From assembly GCA_027943335.1 (NCBI GenBank), contig BSBK01001534.1, forward strand, positions 1,295,001 through 1,359,000: a stretch of DNA of 64,000 bases. The letters are read 5' to 3'. A program made the position numbers and the translations under genes. Origin of the DNA: Chamaecyparis obtusa (lineage: Eukaryota > Streptophyta > Pinopsida > Cupressales > Cupressaceae). Positions 45,836 through 58,300 of this stretch are shown one piece after another; position 1 is the first letter of the stretch, and each line of letters opens with the position of its first letter. The notes under the pieces are model-generated. The model did no database searches. It saw nothing but the letters and a program-made list of their open reading frames with translations, and was not told the DNA's origin.

Positions 45836-48696
45836 ATGTATAAGAGGGAAGTGCCAAAGATGAATAAGGACAACTTTACAATATGGAAAAGCTGAATGAG
45901 ACTTCATATATTTGGAATTGGGAATTCTTCCCTCACCCTATTGGATAATGGCTACTTAGCACCGCCTACTAGACCTTTGACTCTTGGTCAATTGAGAGAT
46001 AGACATGAGCATAATGTTACTATGATGGAGATTGTTGTTGCTCTATCAAATGTTGAATTTGAAGACGTCAAGGATTTCCTTACTTCAAAGGAAATGTGGT
46101 ATAAACTTACTCAAGTTTATAGTGGTGATGCAAATGTCAAGAGAGCTAGAGCTGAAAGTTTAAGAGGAAAATTTGATGATATGAAAATTAAAGAAGGAGA
46201 AAGTATAGTGCAATATAGAAACTGAATAAAGGAGGTAGTTAATGTTATCAGAGGATCTGGTGGTGTCATTGATGAAGATACAGTGGTAAGAAAAATTATA
46301 AGGACTTTATTGCCTGTTTATGCAATTAGAATATCTGCAATACATGAAATGGGGTCTACACCTAACAATATTCTCACTCTTGATAATCTGATTGGTAAGC
46401 TAACAACTTTTGAGTTAAACAACTTTGATAATAGTGTTATATCATCTGTTGAGTCTTCTTTCATGACTTCTCTAAAGATCGGTAAGTCTAGCAATAGAAA
46501 TAATAAGGATGATAGTGACAGTAACACTGATGATGAGCTTGATGAACTTGAAGCTCTTATGGCCCAGAGGCTACCTAAAGATAAAGGTAGATATAGGGGT
46601 AAATTGCCTTTAGTGTGTTTTAACTACAAAGAAGTTGGTCATATTGCTGTTAGATGCCCAAATAGGAAAGAAGATGATAGAAACAAAGATCAATCTGGTG
46701 AAGGAAGCTATGGGAGGAGAAACAATAGAAGTTACCGACACTACAATAGAGATAACCAAGGCAACAATGATAAGGGCAAAAAGGTATGTTACATTGCTGA
46801 AGAGAATGATACCAAGACCGACACAGATGATGATGTTGAAGTAGTATTTATTGTGATGATAGATGATTCTGAGGAAGAATAAATGTATGTAGAGACAACA
46901 CTCATTTCTAAAGTTAATAAAAATAATACATGGATCATTGATAGTGGTTGTACACATCACATGACTGGTGATGAAGAAAAGTTTGATCATCTTGAGCAAT
47001 ATAATGGAGGATCAGTAAAAATGGGTAATTATACACCATGTATGGTTAGAGGAAAAGGATCTTTACTGATAAAAGATAAAATCAAATGTGATAATGCTTA
47101 TTGGGTAGAAGGACTAAATTATAATTTTCTAAGTGTGGTACAACTTAACAATTTAGGTCACCGAGTAGATTTTGAGAGCAAGAAGGTAAAGATATTTGAT
47201 GATGGAGGAAAACTTGTTGGAACAGGAGCAAAAACCAAAGGTAACTTGTTTTATCTTGACAATGATAAGTCTTCCTATTTAATGATGAAAAATGAGGATG
47301 CGTGGATATGGCATAAAAGGTTATGTCATGTAAACTTTGATAACATAATTAAAATCAGTAGAAAGAAAAAGGTTAGAGGTCTACCTAGCCTAGCAAAGTC
47401 GAATCATGTTATGTGTCATCAATGTCAGAAAGGTAAGATGAAAAAATCTAGTTATAAGAGTAAAGACTATTCAACAAAGAGAATCTTGGATTTAGTTCAC
47501 ATTGACCTATGTGGTCCCATGAGAACACAAAGTTACTATGGAGATATATATTTCATTCTATTTGTTGATGAGTACAATAGATTGATGATTGTAATGTTTT
47601 TAAAAGAGAAATCTGAGGCATTTAAGATGTTTAAATGGTATAAAGAAAAAGTAGAGAAAGAAACAGGGAAAGACCTGAAATGCTTGAGATCTGACAGAGG
47701 TGGTGAATTTATTTCTAATGAATTTACTAAATATTGTAATGAGCATCGTATAAAAAGATAGGTTTCTGCCTTGAGAACACCTCAATAGAATGGAATTTCT
47801 GAAAGGAGGAATAGATCAATTTTTGATTGCGTGAAGACACTAATGTTACAAAAGAATGTGGCTTAAACATACTTGAGAGAGGTAGTCAACATGGCTGTAT
47901 ATGTTTTGAACCGAGTACAATTGAAGGACACAAACAAAACACCCTACGAGTTATGGTTTGGTCACAAACTGACTGTAAGTTACTTCAGAATTATTGGTAG
48001 CAAACATTTTATTCTGAAAGATGAAAGAAATGGAAATTTTGACTCTAAAGGGGATGAAGGGATATTTCTTGGATATTCCACTAAAATAAAAGCTTACAAG
48101 TGTCTGAATAAAGTTACTAATAAAATGATTGAAAGTTTCAATGTCAAAGTTGATGAATTTGATGATAAAAATGGTGAAGAAAGCACTAGGGAGATGAAAG
48201 ACTATGGTAGATTCACTTATATTGAACAACCAGAGTACCTACTAAAGCCACAGGCTGAGTTGACTGAGCATCAAGAAAACAACACTGAGGAAATCAAAGG
48301 GAAACTGATGATCAAGAAGGAGCTACCGAGAAAGAAAATGAGCCTGAATAGGATGAACAACAAAGAAGAGATCAAGTACTGGCAAGATTTGTCAGAAGAA
48401 ATCATCCTAAGGACCAAATCATTGGAGACAAGAAAGTTGGCATGCTGACAAGAAGTAAGTTAAGACAAGGTACATGCTTAGTTTGTGAGTTTGAACCGAA
48501 AAATGTTAAAGTTGCACTGGAGAATGATGAATGGGTAAATGCAATGAATAAAGAGATAGAACAGATAGAGAAAACTAAGACATGGACCTTAGTACCTAGA
48601 CCAAAAGATAAGAATGTTATCAGTACTAAATAGATTTTCAGGAACAAGCTAAATGAGAATGGAGAGGTTACAAGGAACAAAGCTAGACTTGTATGC
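45836..48696 (+). pseudogene. copia internal copy 2: gag to start of RT, RT/RNase H deleted
   Basis: One frame from ATG 45836 to about 48295, broken by stops: TGA 45893 and TGA near 46223 (both shared with copy 1), TAA 46880, TAG 47759, TAG 47789 and TAA 47864. Domains: gag (TLGQLRDRHEHNVTMMEIV, VYSGDANVKRARAESLRGKF), zinc knuckle with its second Cys changed to Tyr (CFNYKEVGHIAVRC), protease (WIIDSGCTHHMTGD), integrase (WHKRLCHVNFDNI, CHQCQKGKMKKSSY, LRSDRGGEFISNEF, EGIFLGYSTKIKAYKCLN). A 1-nt loss near 48295 shifts the linker. RT begins ([17 protein letters not shown], stop) and ends at ARLVC, where the sequence jumps to the 3' non-coding region. It is the less broken of the two gag halves but can never supply RT. 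Confidence 0.92.
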
Positions 48697-49096
48697 ACTA
48701 GGCAACAAAGAGTCACATGGATAATGCAGAGGTGTATGCTTTATGTTTTTCTTTCGCATTATTTTCAAAGGGAGAGATGAACAATTATGACAAACCGAGA
48801 GATCACTAGAACATCTATCTAAGGGAGAGATCATTTGAGAAAGTCAGGGAGATTTTTGAAGATTTTATTGCTGAGAGAAGAAGAAGGAATCTAAAAGTTG
48901 GAAAGATCATATTTGTAGAGGAAAGTCTGCACTTGCAATGCTGTCATGTAACATACTGATTAAACATATTTAATATCAAGCTAGGGAGAGCTTACCAAGC
49001 TACAACATTTTCTTACATAGTTGTAGAATACATGTTTGGTATGTGTATGGTATATTTCATATTGCTTGAGTTTCCATCAATGTCAAAGGAAGAGAT
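48697..49096 (+). other. 3' non-coding region of copia copy 2
   Basis: Matches 43886-44282 of copy 1 (AACAAAGAGTCACATGGATA onward), including the purine tract TCAAAGGAAGAGAT before LTR C. The join at about 48697 marks the deletion. Confidence 0.85.
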
Positions 49097-50584
49097 TGAT
49101 GAACTACAACTGATTGAGAACTTGATTGATGAACTACAAGTGATTAGAGATCACCGAGTACTGAAATGATATGTAAGATAATTAAATTAGTCATTATGTT
49201 GTCATTGATGTCAACTAGTTTTGATAGTACTTATCATGATAGTTTCAAATATCTAAACATATGTAAAAGAGGAGAAAAGATGAAGAACTGAGATATCTAC
49301 ATAGAGGAATATGGATATGATAGATGAGGATAAGGAATACTCTTGGTAACTTATTGTTGAGTCTATGATTTGATATTGTTGACTTGATTATGTTATAGTA
49401 ATCTGTGATGAAGTTGGAAGCAAAACTTAACAAAGAAGTGTGGTCAGTAAATGAACCACTTCAATATACACTGAGCCAGTGTAGTGTATACTGAGCTACA
49501 ATATTAACTGAGCTTGTGTTTTATGACACATTTCTTTGTTAACCGAGTATGGATGAAAGAACTAATTGTTTAGTATAGCCGATAGAAATTGATGAGTTGG
49601 AATGTGTATGATTTCAAGGTGGAAGATAAAGTTTGTTATGAGATCAACAACTAAAAAAATTCAAAGAAGATCTAAAGGATGGAATTGAAATGAGGTATTG
49701 ACACATCAGCCGAGGAAGGTTTAAGCGACAAAATCAACAAAGGAGATTAAGTAGAAAAATCTGATGGATGAAAAGAAAATGGTTTACTTGTCTATATAAG
49801 AGACATTGGTTTCATTACTGAAACAGATGCTAGAAGAAGGAGACTGCATAGATATCACATGAACAAAACTTCATGCATGCCTGATCAGACTGGTTGAAGA
49901 AGAACCAAACTGCAAAACAATACTGAGTGTCAGAGAACTTTACCGAGGGAAAATAAGTTATTGAATATTGATGAACTGAATTGAAATATTGATCAGAGGA
50001 TTTTTATTGGCTTAGAATAGATTTGAACATTTTCAAAATCAAGTTGTATTGTAATCAGATCACCTACTATTTCAATTTAACCATTGTAACAGAAAAATCT
50101 CTTAATCGAGTGGACTTGAAAGTCTTGTCATGTCATTCATAGAATGTACATTGTTATCCTATCAACCCCATAGTGAATGTTGGTTGGATGATAACTCTTA
50201 GTGTTAAATCCTCTAACAAGGTCACACCTTACAGTGTGTTTTGTAACCTTTAACATGGTTGGCTCTTCACTGAGCTCACTTTGGAAGAGTGAAAATATTT
50301 TGGGTTACCTATCCCAGGTGGTTTTTCCCTTTATAGGGTTTCCACATTAGATATTTTTGTTATGTGTTTATGTGGTGATTGTTTGGTTATCATACTTTAC
50401 ATGTTGCATATTTGATTTGGTCGGTAATCTCTATGAGCAATTAACTGGTAATTGATAATTACACAGACAGTTTAGTATTTTATGTTTATCAAGCTACAAA
50501 ATTAGTTGAATTTGTTTTAAGTGATACATTTTTTAATTTGGGACTGTGGATAACTAATTCACCTCCCTTTCAGTTATTCTAACA
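49097..50584 (+). repeat. copia composite LTR C (1488 bp)
   Basis: Starts TGATGAACTACAACTGATTG, ends CAGTTATTCTAACA, and is followed by the target duplication TTTAT. Confidence 0.93.
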
Positions 50585-51475
50585 TTTATAATATGATTTA
50601 ATAATTAATTAAACCCTTTAATCCAAATTTAAATATTTTAATTTAATCATTTAATTAACAAAGGTATTTAATTACCTTTAATAATTGAATATACTCTATA
50701 TCAAATATTGCCACATTCATAAAATATAAATATTCAAACCTCAAAATTATTCCTAACTTAATTAATTAAATCAAATAATTCTCACAATAAAAACCACTCG
50801 ACTCCCAAAATCCAAAAAATGACTAACTCTATATCAAACAAACACCAAGGGCTCACAAATTCATGTCACTTTGATGAATTTAGATGGGTAGAAATAGATA
50901 CTTGCCTAATATTTAAGACAATTAATGGCTAGGGTTGGGATTTGGATTTGTATGTTATCTCCCCTCTCTTACCATTGATATTTTGCAATAGGGAACGCTC
51001 ATCCTGACAATTCAGGGAAGTTGATGTCTGGTACCTATAGACCTACATAAAAGACAAGCATGTATATACATGTTTAAATATAAACAAGAAATGGCAGGGA
51101 TTGACCAATCATGTGCATCTCACAAGCAAGTAACTACGACTATGTTGCTCAACCACATCAAGCATGTCAAACAAAAATATAAAACATACACATCGACCAT
51201 ACACATGCAAGTATGGGGTTAGAAAAGACACAAGCATTCATGATATCCTAACATATGAATCATCAAAATTAAATAACCACCTCATATAAATAACATCATC
51301 ATTTGTATTTAATCAACATGAAAATAATTCAAAAGCATCTAACTCATGATTATTCAATAAAAATGTCATACATTCATAAACCTCAAAATCCCTAAAATAA
51401 ATAACACACACATGAAAATGGCCTAAAACAGTTTGGTGATAAAACTAAAAAGCAGACTATGGGAGGGGCATTACA
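50585..51475 (-). repeat. gypsy LTR, part right of the copia composite
   Basis: The minus strand starts TGTAATGCCCCTCCCATAG at 51475, directly after a purine tract (AGGGGAGGTGGA, 51476-51487). That is the usual PPT-LTR junction of plant gypsy elements. The LTR is AT-rich and is interrupted at 50585/27275 by the composite. Confidence 0.65.
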
Positions 51476-51487
51476 TCCACCTCCCCT
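51476..51487 (-). promoter_or_regulatory. polypurine tract of the gypsy element
   Basis: Minus strand AGGGGAGGTGGA immediately before TGTAATGCCCC. Confidence 0.65.
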
Positions 51488-51489
51488 AA

Positions 51490-51965
51490 AAATTAGGCTT
51501 ACTCCTAGAAACCTACAACAAAATAGAGATATAAATCTTGAAACACGATGCGCGCTACTTAGTCATAAAAGACTCAATGTGCGGGTCCCATTGGACCCTT
51601 TCCTGCACCATGGAATGAACCTTGTGGATCATTCCCTATCATGAACACCTTGTGGGACCTACCAGAATCCCCAACTATAGGCTCAAAAGTTGTAGGACTC
51701 TATCTTGGAAACTATGTCGATTGATTAGGATAATTAATAACAATGTGGCCATGTTGGCCATGAGAATAACAACCGCCTCTACTACCACCTCTCCCAATTG
51801 AAGGTACACTAGACTACTAGAAACTACCTCCACTAAAATCCTAATGTGAACTTTGAGCTGGTTGATCATTCTGATTGTGCATACTACGCTGCTAGTTGCG
51901 ATAGTTCTCTGATTGAGAACCACCACTATTACCATGGAAGAACTTCATGTTCTACTAATTTTGAT
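51490..51965 (-). pseudogene. gypsy gag C-terminal fragment
   Basis: Minus-strand reading: MKFFHGNSGGSQSE, a Gln/Ser/Gly-rich stretch with several stops, CYSHGQHGHIVINYPN (a damaged CX2CX4HX4C zinc knuckle), then TTFEPIVGDSGRSHKV. The last phrase resembles the end of plant gypsy gag before protease. It runs almost directly into the 3' PPT, so protease, RT and integrase are deleted. Confidence 0.7.
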
Positions 51966-51969
51966 TCCC

Positions 51970-53724
51970 TTTCTGAAACCTTTCATTTCTTCATCCATAA
52001 TTTTTTTTCTAGGATACTACATCATTCATACCTAATGCCTCTTCTACATGTCTAGGTTCATCCATGCTAGTATTCAAAGAAAAAATGCATCCCCAATTAT
52101 CCAGAGAATACCTTTCAGGTGGTTTTCTATGCCTTGTAAACCTTTGAATAAGATGAGTTGGAGATTCTTCCTCCTCTTCTGAAGATTTAGAACTAGATGA
52201 ATTCTTTTCAATTTCTTGACTTTCTAAGGGCCTCGATGTAACTTTCTCTAATGCAGAAGGTAGTTGAATCATATATTCTTTTTAATTTTATTTAGGTTGA
52301 AATGTACCAAAAGGATGGTTAGTTTCTCTAAAAATAACACTTATACTATGCATCACCTTTTGTGTCACAAGGTCCCAAAGCTTGTATCCTTTTACAACAT
52401 AGCTATATCTAGGGAAGCTTCATTTCAAAACCTTCATCTCCAACTTTTTTTTCTTCTTCTTTAACACATATGCATATGCCTTGTAGCTAAAAATCTAAGA
52501 TGTCTCAATTAATTCTTATGAGTTAACCATTCCTCTACAATAAATTTATCTATAAGAGTTGGTTTAGGAGACTTGAACTAACCAGGTAACAATAAATAGA
52601 AACAACTTTAGACCAAAATGTTTATTCTAGGCTAGCACAAGTCAAAATACTCCTATCCTTCCCCATAAATATCCTATTCACCCTTTCTACAACTTTGTTT
52701 TATTATGGAGAATATAAATTTGTCTTATACTTATTGATTCCACAATATTTACATGATCTATCAAAATCATTAGAGAAAAATTCACCTCCATTATTAGTGC
52801 TCAAATGCTTCATTTTCCTTCTATTATACAATTCAATTGTTTCTTTAAATTATTTAAATTGTTAGAAAATGTCAACTTTACTTTTTTTAAAGTATACTCA
52901 TTGTAAAGTATACTCATGTCCTTATACTATAGTCATAAACAAATAAAACATAAAATGTGGATTTCCCAATAGGACTATCTACATGACTAAAAACATCAAA
53001 GTCAACAAGATTGATCACACCACAATAATTATAAGAACTTAGAGTAATATTGAAGATGATTTTGCTTTCCATAAATTCAGTTGTCACAAAAATCGACATT
53101 ACAATCATTCAAACCTTTAACAAGGTTTTTATTTTGTAAGGTCCTTAGACCCTTATATCCAATGTGGTCAAGTTTTTGCTACCATAACATAATCTTATAT
53201 ATAGATAAATTTTATTCAAAAGAGAAAGCACCCTTAGTTAGCCAAAATCCATGACTATTTGTCAAAGGTATAAACTTTCACATTTTCCAATGAAGTATAT
53301 ACATATTTGACCTTCAAAAAAGTACTATTACACTTAATAGTATATGCATCCAAGTTATACAATGTGTGAATTTTGACACCTCTAGTAATTACCACAACAC
53401 ATCTCAACATTTCACATCCTGCATAAAAAATAACTACCTACATACCCAAATCTATTAAAGTTTTCTCATAGATAAAGATTTTTGTTTTAGGATAGGGAGA
53501 TGCAACACACCATTAATCCTTTTTATTCTACCATTAGTAAACCTAATTTTAACTTTACCATGACCAAGAATATTTAAATGAGAATTATCACCCAAGTACA
53601 CTTTACCTCCATTAAATTATTCATATTTATAAAATTTGTATTTATTAGTGGTCATATAAAAAGATGCACCTAAGTCAGTTAACCATGAATCATCACATAC
53701 ATGAGTGGTCAAAGATGAAAAAAT
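51970..53724 (-). pseudogene. degenerate copia pol (left part), protease to start of RT
   Basis: From high to low coordinates: protease region (DDSWLTDLGASFYMTTNKY, FNGGKVYLGDNSHLNILG, ending LHLPILKQKSLSM), integrase (LVDFDVFSHVDSPIGKST, FYVLFVYDYSI, STNNGGEFFSNDFDRSC, YSP with two stops then NKVVERVNR), then the linker (SSSSKSSEEEEESPTHLIQ, RHRKPPERYS) and MDEPRHVEEALGMND near 52035. It ends around KKIMDEEMK (about 51985), where gypsy gag begins. Many stops and frame changes. Its gag half lies at 60852-61649, across the inserted younger copia. Confidence 0.8.
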
Positions 53725-55028
53725 TGTTAGGAATAGTCCCAAGAGATAACTGAGAGGCGGGGGGGGGGGTGAATCAATTATCTAAAAGATTCAATTATTT
53801 ATCCAATTAAGTATACTTAAACATAAAGCATAAACACAATGAAAGAACACATGAACACAACACCAATATTTTAGTTATGGGGAAACCCAAATAGGTAAAA
53901 ACCCTGGTGGGACTTGATACCCACTAATATTCTATACTAGTGTATAATGATCCTTGTTAGAAGATCCTTTACCCTGTTAGGAGTAGCTTTATAATATATT
54001 AAGTACAGTAGACCTAGTCAAGGGTCGGACCCTATTAGGAGTCTTTTACAATTTTCCCTATTAGGGGAGAGGATGCACAGTCTGAGAGCTCATTGCTCAA
54101 ATAGGTGAAGGCTACAACCTTCTGAATAATAGATACACACTATATCTAGATCTTGGTGAACTGCACTTTGAACTACTATCTGGATCACTTCCAATGAATA
54201 GCACAAGTACTTTACTTGGTCACATAGACCTTATTTTGATGGCTCAACACTTCACATACTCTACTCCGCTCTTTCAACTATGAACCACACTTCAGCAATC
54301 ACAAATGATTGCCTATAAATATCTTTCCTCCAAATGATATAATCAAGTCGGCCTATTAGAACCACCTTAAAATCATATTATAGAAACCATAATAAACTCC
54401 AACAAACATTCTGTCGATTCTATTATGCATGCAACATAATCTGGGACCTGTCTAATAAAATAAATTTAGATGCACGCTACACACTGTCGGCTCTACCAAA
54501 ACAACTAGATCTTTCTCCTCAAGCTGAATTAACTCAAGCACTCTTAACAAAACATCAATAACACTTCTCCAAGCTTAAATCCAAGTGCACATACCCTCAA
54601 GATATGCGCAACTCAAGAACCAATAAAATCTTTGTCGGCTCTTCTAAACAAACACAGGAAACTGCTACTGGTGAATAACAACTGCATAACTTTACTTGCG
54701 TTCATCATCAGACCATGTTTCCATGAAATTAACATCACTAACATGTCTTCAACATATATCCAAGTGTTCAATGCTCCATGATAATTGTATGGACAACCAT
54801 ACATAGAACACTGTCTGTAACTCTGTCAGGAACACTGTTGACACCAACTGCTATATAACTGTCTGTACTAATAGGTAACCTCTACGCCCATGATATCATG
54901 CTGATATCATGTACATACTACATATACAAAAAGATTACTACATAAGACTTCCACACATGCTACTTTCCATATGTTGTCATAAATGACAAACATACAGTCA
55001 ATACTAGCCTGCTGGAAAATATCCAACA
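53725..55028 (-). repeat. 3' LTR of minus-strand copia (1304 bp)
   Basis: Plus-strand start TGTTAGGAATAGTCCCAAGA, end GGAAAATATCCAACA. Confidence 0.94.
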
Positions 55029-55040
55029 ATCTCCCCCTTT
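55029..55040 (-). promoter_or_regulatory. polypurine tract of minus-strand copia
   Basis: Minus strand AAAGGGGGAGAT, preceded by CATCAATGCC, directly before the 3' LTR. Confidence 0.9.
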
Positions 55041-55389
55041 GGCATTGATGGCAACATGTGGAATGAAAAACCACCACCAACCCAAATGAACATTTCTTTT
55101 ATAACATTCTCCATTTCCTCATCAAAGCTCCCCCAAAGATGAATCCACCATCTGCTGCAATATTTTCTAATATTTTCCATTTCCTCAACTAAACTGCTGT
55201 CATAACTGAATGTTGCTCCCCCTTAGTATATTACTCCTATTTTGCTTCTTTTTTTCATGACTCTGTATATTACTCCCCCTTTGACATCAATGGAAAAGGG
55301 CATCATTCATTTTAATTACCGGTACTACTCCTGAGGTAGATTAGCCAACCTTCCACCAGTCCTAGAGGACTGATGCCTTTCCTTCTTTC

Positions 55390-58300
55390 TTCTAAGTAGA
55401 AATAGGGAAGGGAATGACTCCCAACTTCTCCCTGAGATACTCAAAAGTATCCTTAGGAAAGGGCTTTGTGAATATATCTTCCAATTGATCCTTAGTACTC
55501 ACATAGTCCAACTTGACTTATTTCTCTTCCACTTTCTCTCGTAGGAAGTGATACTTGATCTCAATGTTCTTTTTCTTTGCATCCATCATAGGGTTCTTTG
55601 ACATATTGATAGTGCTAGTGTTATCATAGTGAATAACAATAGGATAATCAATCTGAATTCCAAAATATTTTATCATCTACTTGATCCAAACAATTGTAGA
55701 ACAATTTAGGGCTGCTGCAACATACTCTGCTTCTACTATTGATTGAGAAATAAAATTTTGTTTCTTGCTTGTCCAAGTGACAAGTCTGTCACAAAGAAAC
55801 ACTGCTCCTCTTGAAGTACTCTTTGTGTCATCAACACATCCTACCCAATCTACATTAGTGTACACATGAAGCTCAACATTTTCTGAATTAGGATACCATA
55901 GACCATAATCCATAGTGCCCTGCAAGTATCTGAATATTCTTTTTACTGCCATTAGGTGACTTTGTTTAGGTTCTGCTGCAAATATTCCAACTATGCCAAT
56001 TGCATTTGAAATATCAGGTCTAGTCTGAGTAAGATATATGATTTTACCAATCATAGAATTATACAATGTTATATCTACTACTGGTGAGTCATCTTCTTTT
56101 GTAAGCTTGCATCCAGTGATCATAGGGTTTCCTACTAGCTTGTAATCATCCATCTTGAATTTCTTCAGTATCTCTTTCACATATTTTGACTGATTAATAA
56201 AAATTCCTTTTTCTGTCTGCTACACATTTAGTCCCAAAAAGTATTTGATAAGACCAATCATACTCATCTCAAACTCATTATGCATTTCTTTGGTAAATTC
56301 AGCACTTAGTTTTTCATTACTTCAAAGATAATGTCATCAACAAATATAGCTACAAGAAGAAAACCTTCAGATGTCTCTCTAATGAATAGATTACAATCTG
56401 TTGCTCCTTTCTTGAATCCAATCTTTGTTAAGTATCCATCTGGTCTCTCATACCATTCTCTAGGGGCTTTCTTAAGTCTATAGAGGGCCTTCTTTAATCT
56501 GTATACCATATCAAGTTTGTCTGATAAGGTGAATCCTTCTAGCTGCTCAATGTACACTTCCTCTTTCAAGTCTCCATTTAGGAATGCTGACTTGACATCC
56601 ATCTGATAAACTTTGAAGTTTTTGACTATAGAATAAGCTAGAAACAACTTAATAGCTTCTAATTTACTCATAGGTGCAAATGTGTCTGAATAATCAATGC
56701 CTTCTCTTTGTGCATATCCTTTGCATACTAATCTTGCTTTTTTTCTTACTACTATACCATCTTCATTCATCTTGTTTTTGAATATCCATTTCATTCCAAT
56801 CACATTCTTATCACTAGGTCTTGGGACCAGTTCCCAAGTTTCATTCTTAACAATTTGATCAAGTTCTTCTTTCATAGCATCATGCCAGTCTAAATCATTA
56901 CATGCATCTTCAACACTTAAAGGTTCAATCTCAGATAGTAAACATACTGCTTCACTGCTAGCTGAGTTCTTTCTTGGGACCTTGTTAGGACTTTGGCGCT
57001 CTGATCTCCAATGATGTCTATCTTGGAATGATTTCTTGATGTAAATTTTGGAACTTTGGGTGATGCTGACTTATCAACCTTGGGAGTTTCTTCTTCACTT
57101 GTCTCAGGGTCATTGAATAACACATCAATACTATCAAACATTTCTTCAATAACTGTCTCACTAGAAGAGGGTCTAGGTTCTTCCTCAATCATGGGTGAGT
57201 AATCATGATATCTTTCTTGAATCATAAAATTTTCATGAATCTTTACATGAGCACTTTCAATGATCTTCTTCAACCTTAAATTGAAACATCTATAAGCTTT
57301 ACTTTTAGTAGAGTAACCAAGAAAAATACCTTCATCACTTCTGGCATCAAACTTTCCTACTGCTTCATCCCTCTTGATGTAGCACTTGCTTCCAAAGATT
57401 CTGAAGTATTTTACCATGGGAACATTACCAAATTATAGCTCATATGGTGTTTTGTCAGTGCCTAGCCTCAATTGAATTCTATTGATGGTATAGACTATTG
57501 TATTGACCGCATCTCTCCAATAGGTGTGTGCAACTTTTCCTTCTATCATAATGGTGTGCGCTGTATCAAGAATGATCCTATTCCTTCTCTCTACAATTCC
57601 ATTCTCCTAAGGGGTTCTAGGTGCCCTTAACTATCTCTTTATGCCATGTTCTTCGCAGTACTCATAGAATCTATCAGAGGTGAATTCTCCTCCTCTATCC
57701 AATCTCAAACACTTTATCTTTAGTCTAGATTCATTCTCAACCTTAGCTTTGAATATTTTGAACTTCTCAAAAGCTTCTAACTTATCTTTTAAGATTGCAA
57801 CCCACATCATCCTAGTACAATCATCAACAAACAAAATGAAATACCTTTCTCCATAGTATGATCTTGTTTGAGTTGGACCACATAGGTTAATGTGAATTAG
57901 ATCCAACTTGTTCTCTACTAAGTTCTGCTTGCTCCTGAATGAATTTCTCACATGCTTCCCCATCACACATTCCCTGCATATAGTATCAACTAGCTTTTCT
58001 ATGCTAGGTAGATCTCTTACTACTTTTACATTACTTATCTGTAATATGTTATCAAAATTGATATGACATAGTCTCTTATGCCACAACCAATTGTCATCAC
58101 CTTTAGCAACAAAACAACTTGCTTCTGAATTGAGTTGAAACACATTACCTCTTGTCTTTGAGCATGATGCAATCATAACACCATCCTTTTTGTTAATGAT
58201 ACATTTTTCATCTTTGAACTCCAACTGATAGCCTTTTTTCAAGTAACTGACCAACACTAAGAAGGTCATGTTTCAAACCATCAACATAAAGAACATCATC

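Larger units (their letters stand above)
27276..50584 (+). mobile_element. copia composite: LTR-internal-LTR-internal-LTR, 23.3 kb with nested insertions
   Basis: Three LTRs of one family (27276-28760, 44283-45769 and 49097-50584) separate two internal regions in the same orientation. The outermost bases are TG and CA. The element is flanked by one 5-bp target duplication, TTTAT (27271-27275 and 50585-50589). Both internal regions start with the same primer site and gag. Removing the two elements nested in copy 1 leaves about 12.6 kb. The shared middle LTR and single target duplication fit unequal crossing-over between LTRs of one insertion. Integration of a preformed tandem is the alternative. 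Confidence 0.9.

Noticed and set aside
36420..57640. TAG read as glutamine by a variant genetic code
   Set aside because: Stops also appear as TGA and TAA at Arg, Trp and Gln sites, other Gln codons remain CAA/CAG, and plant nuclei use the standard code. Transition decay explains it.
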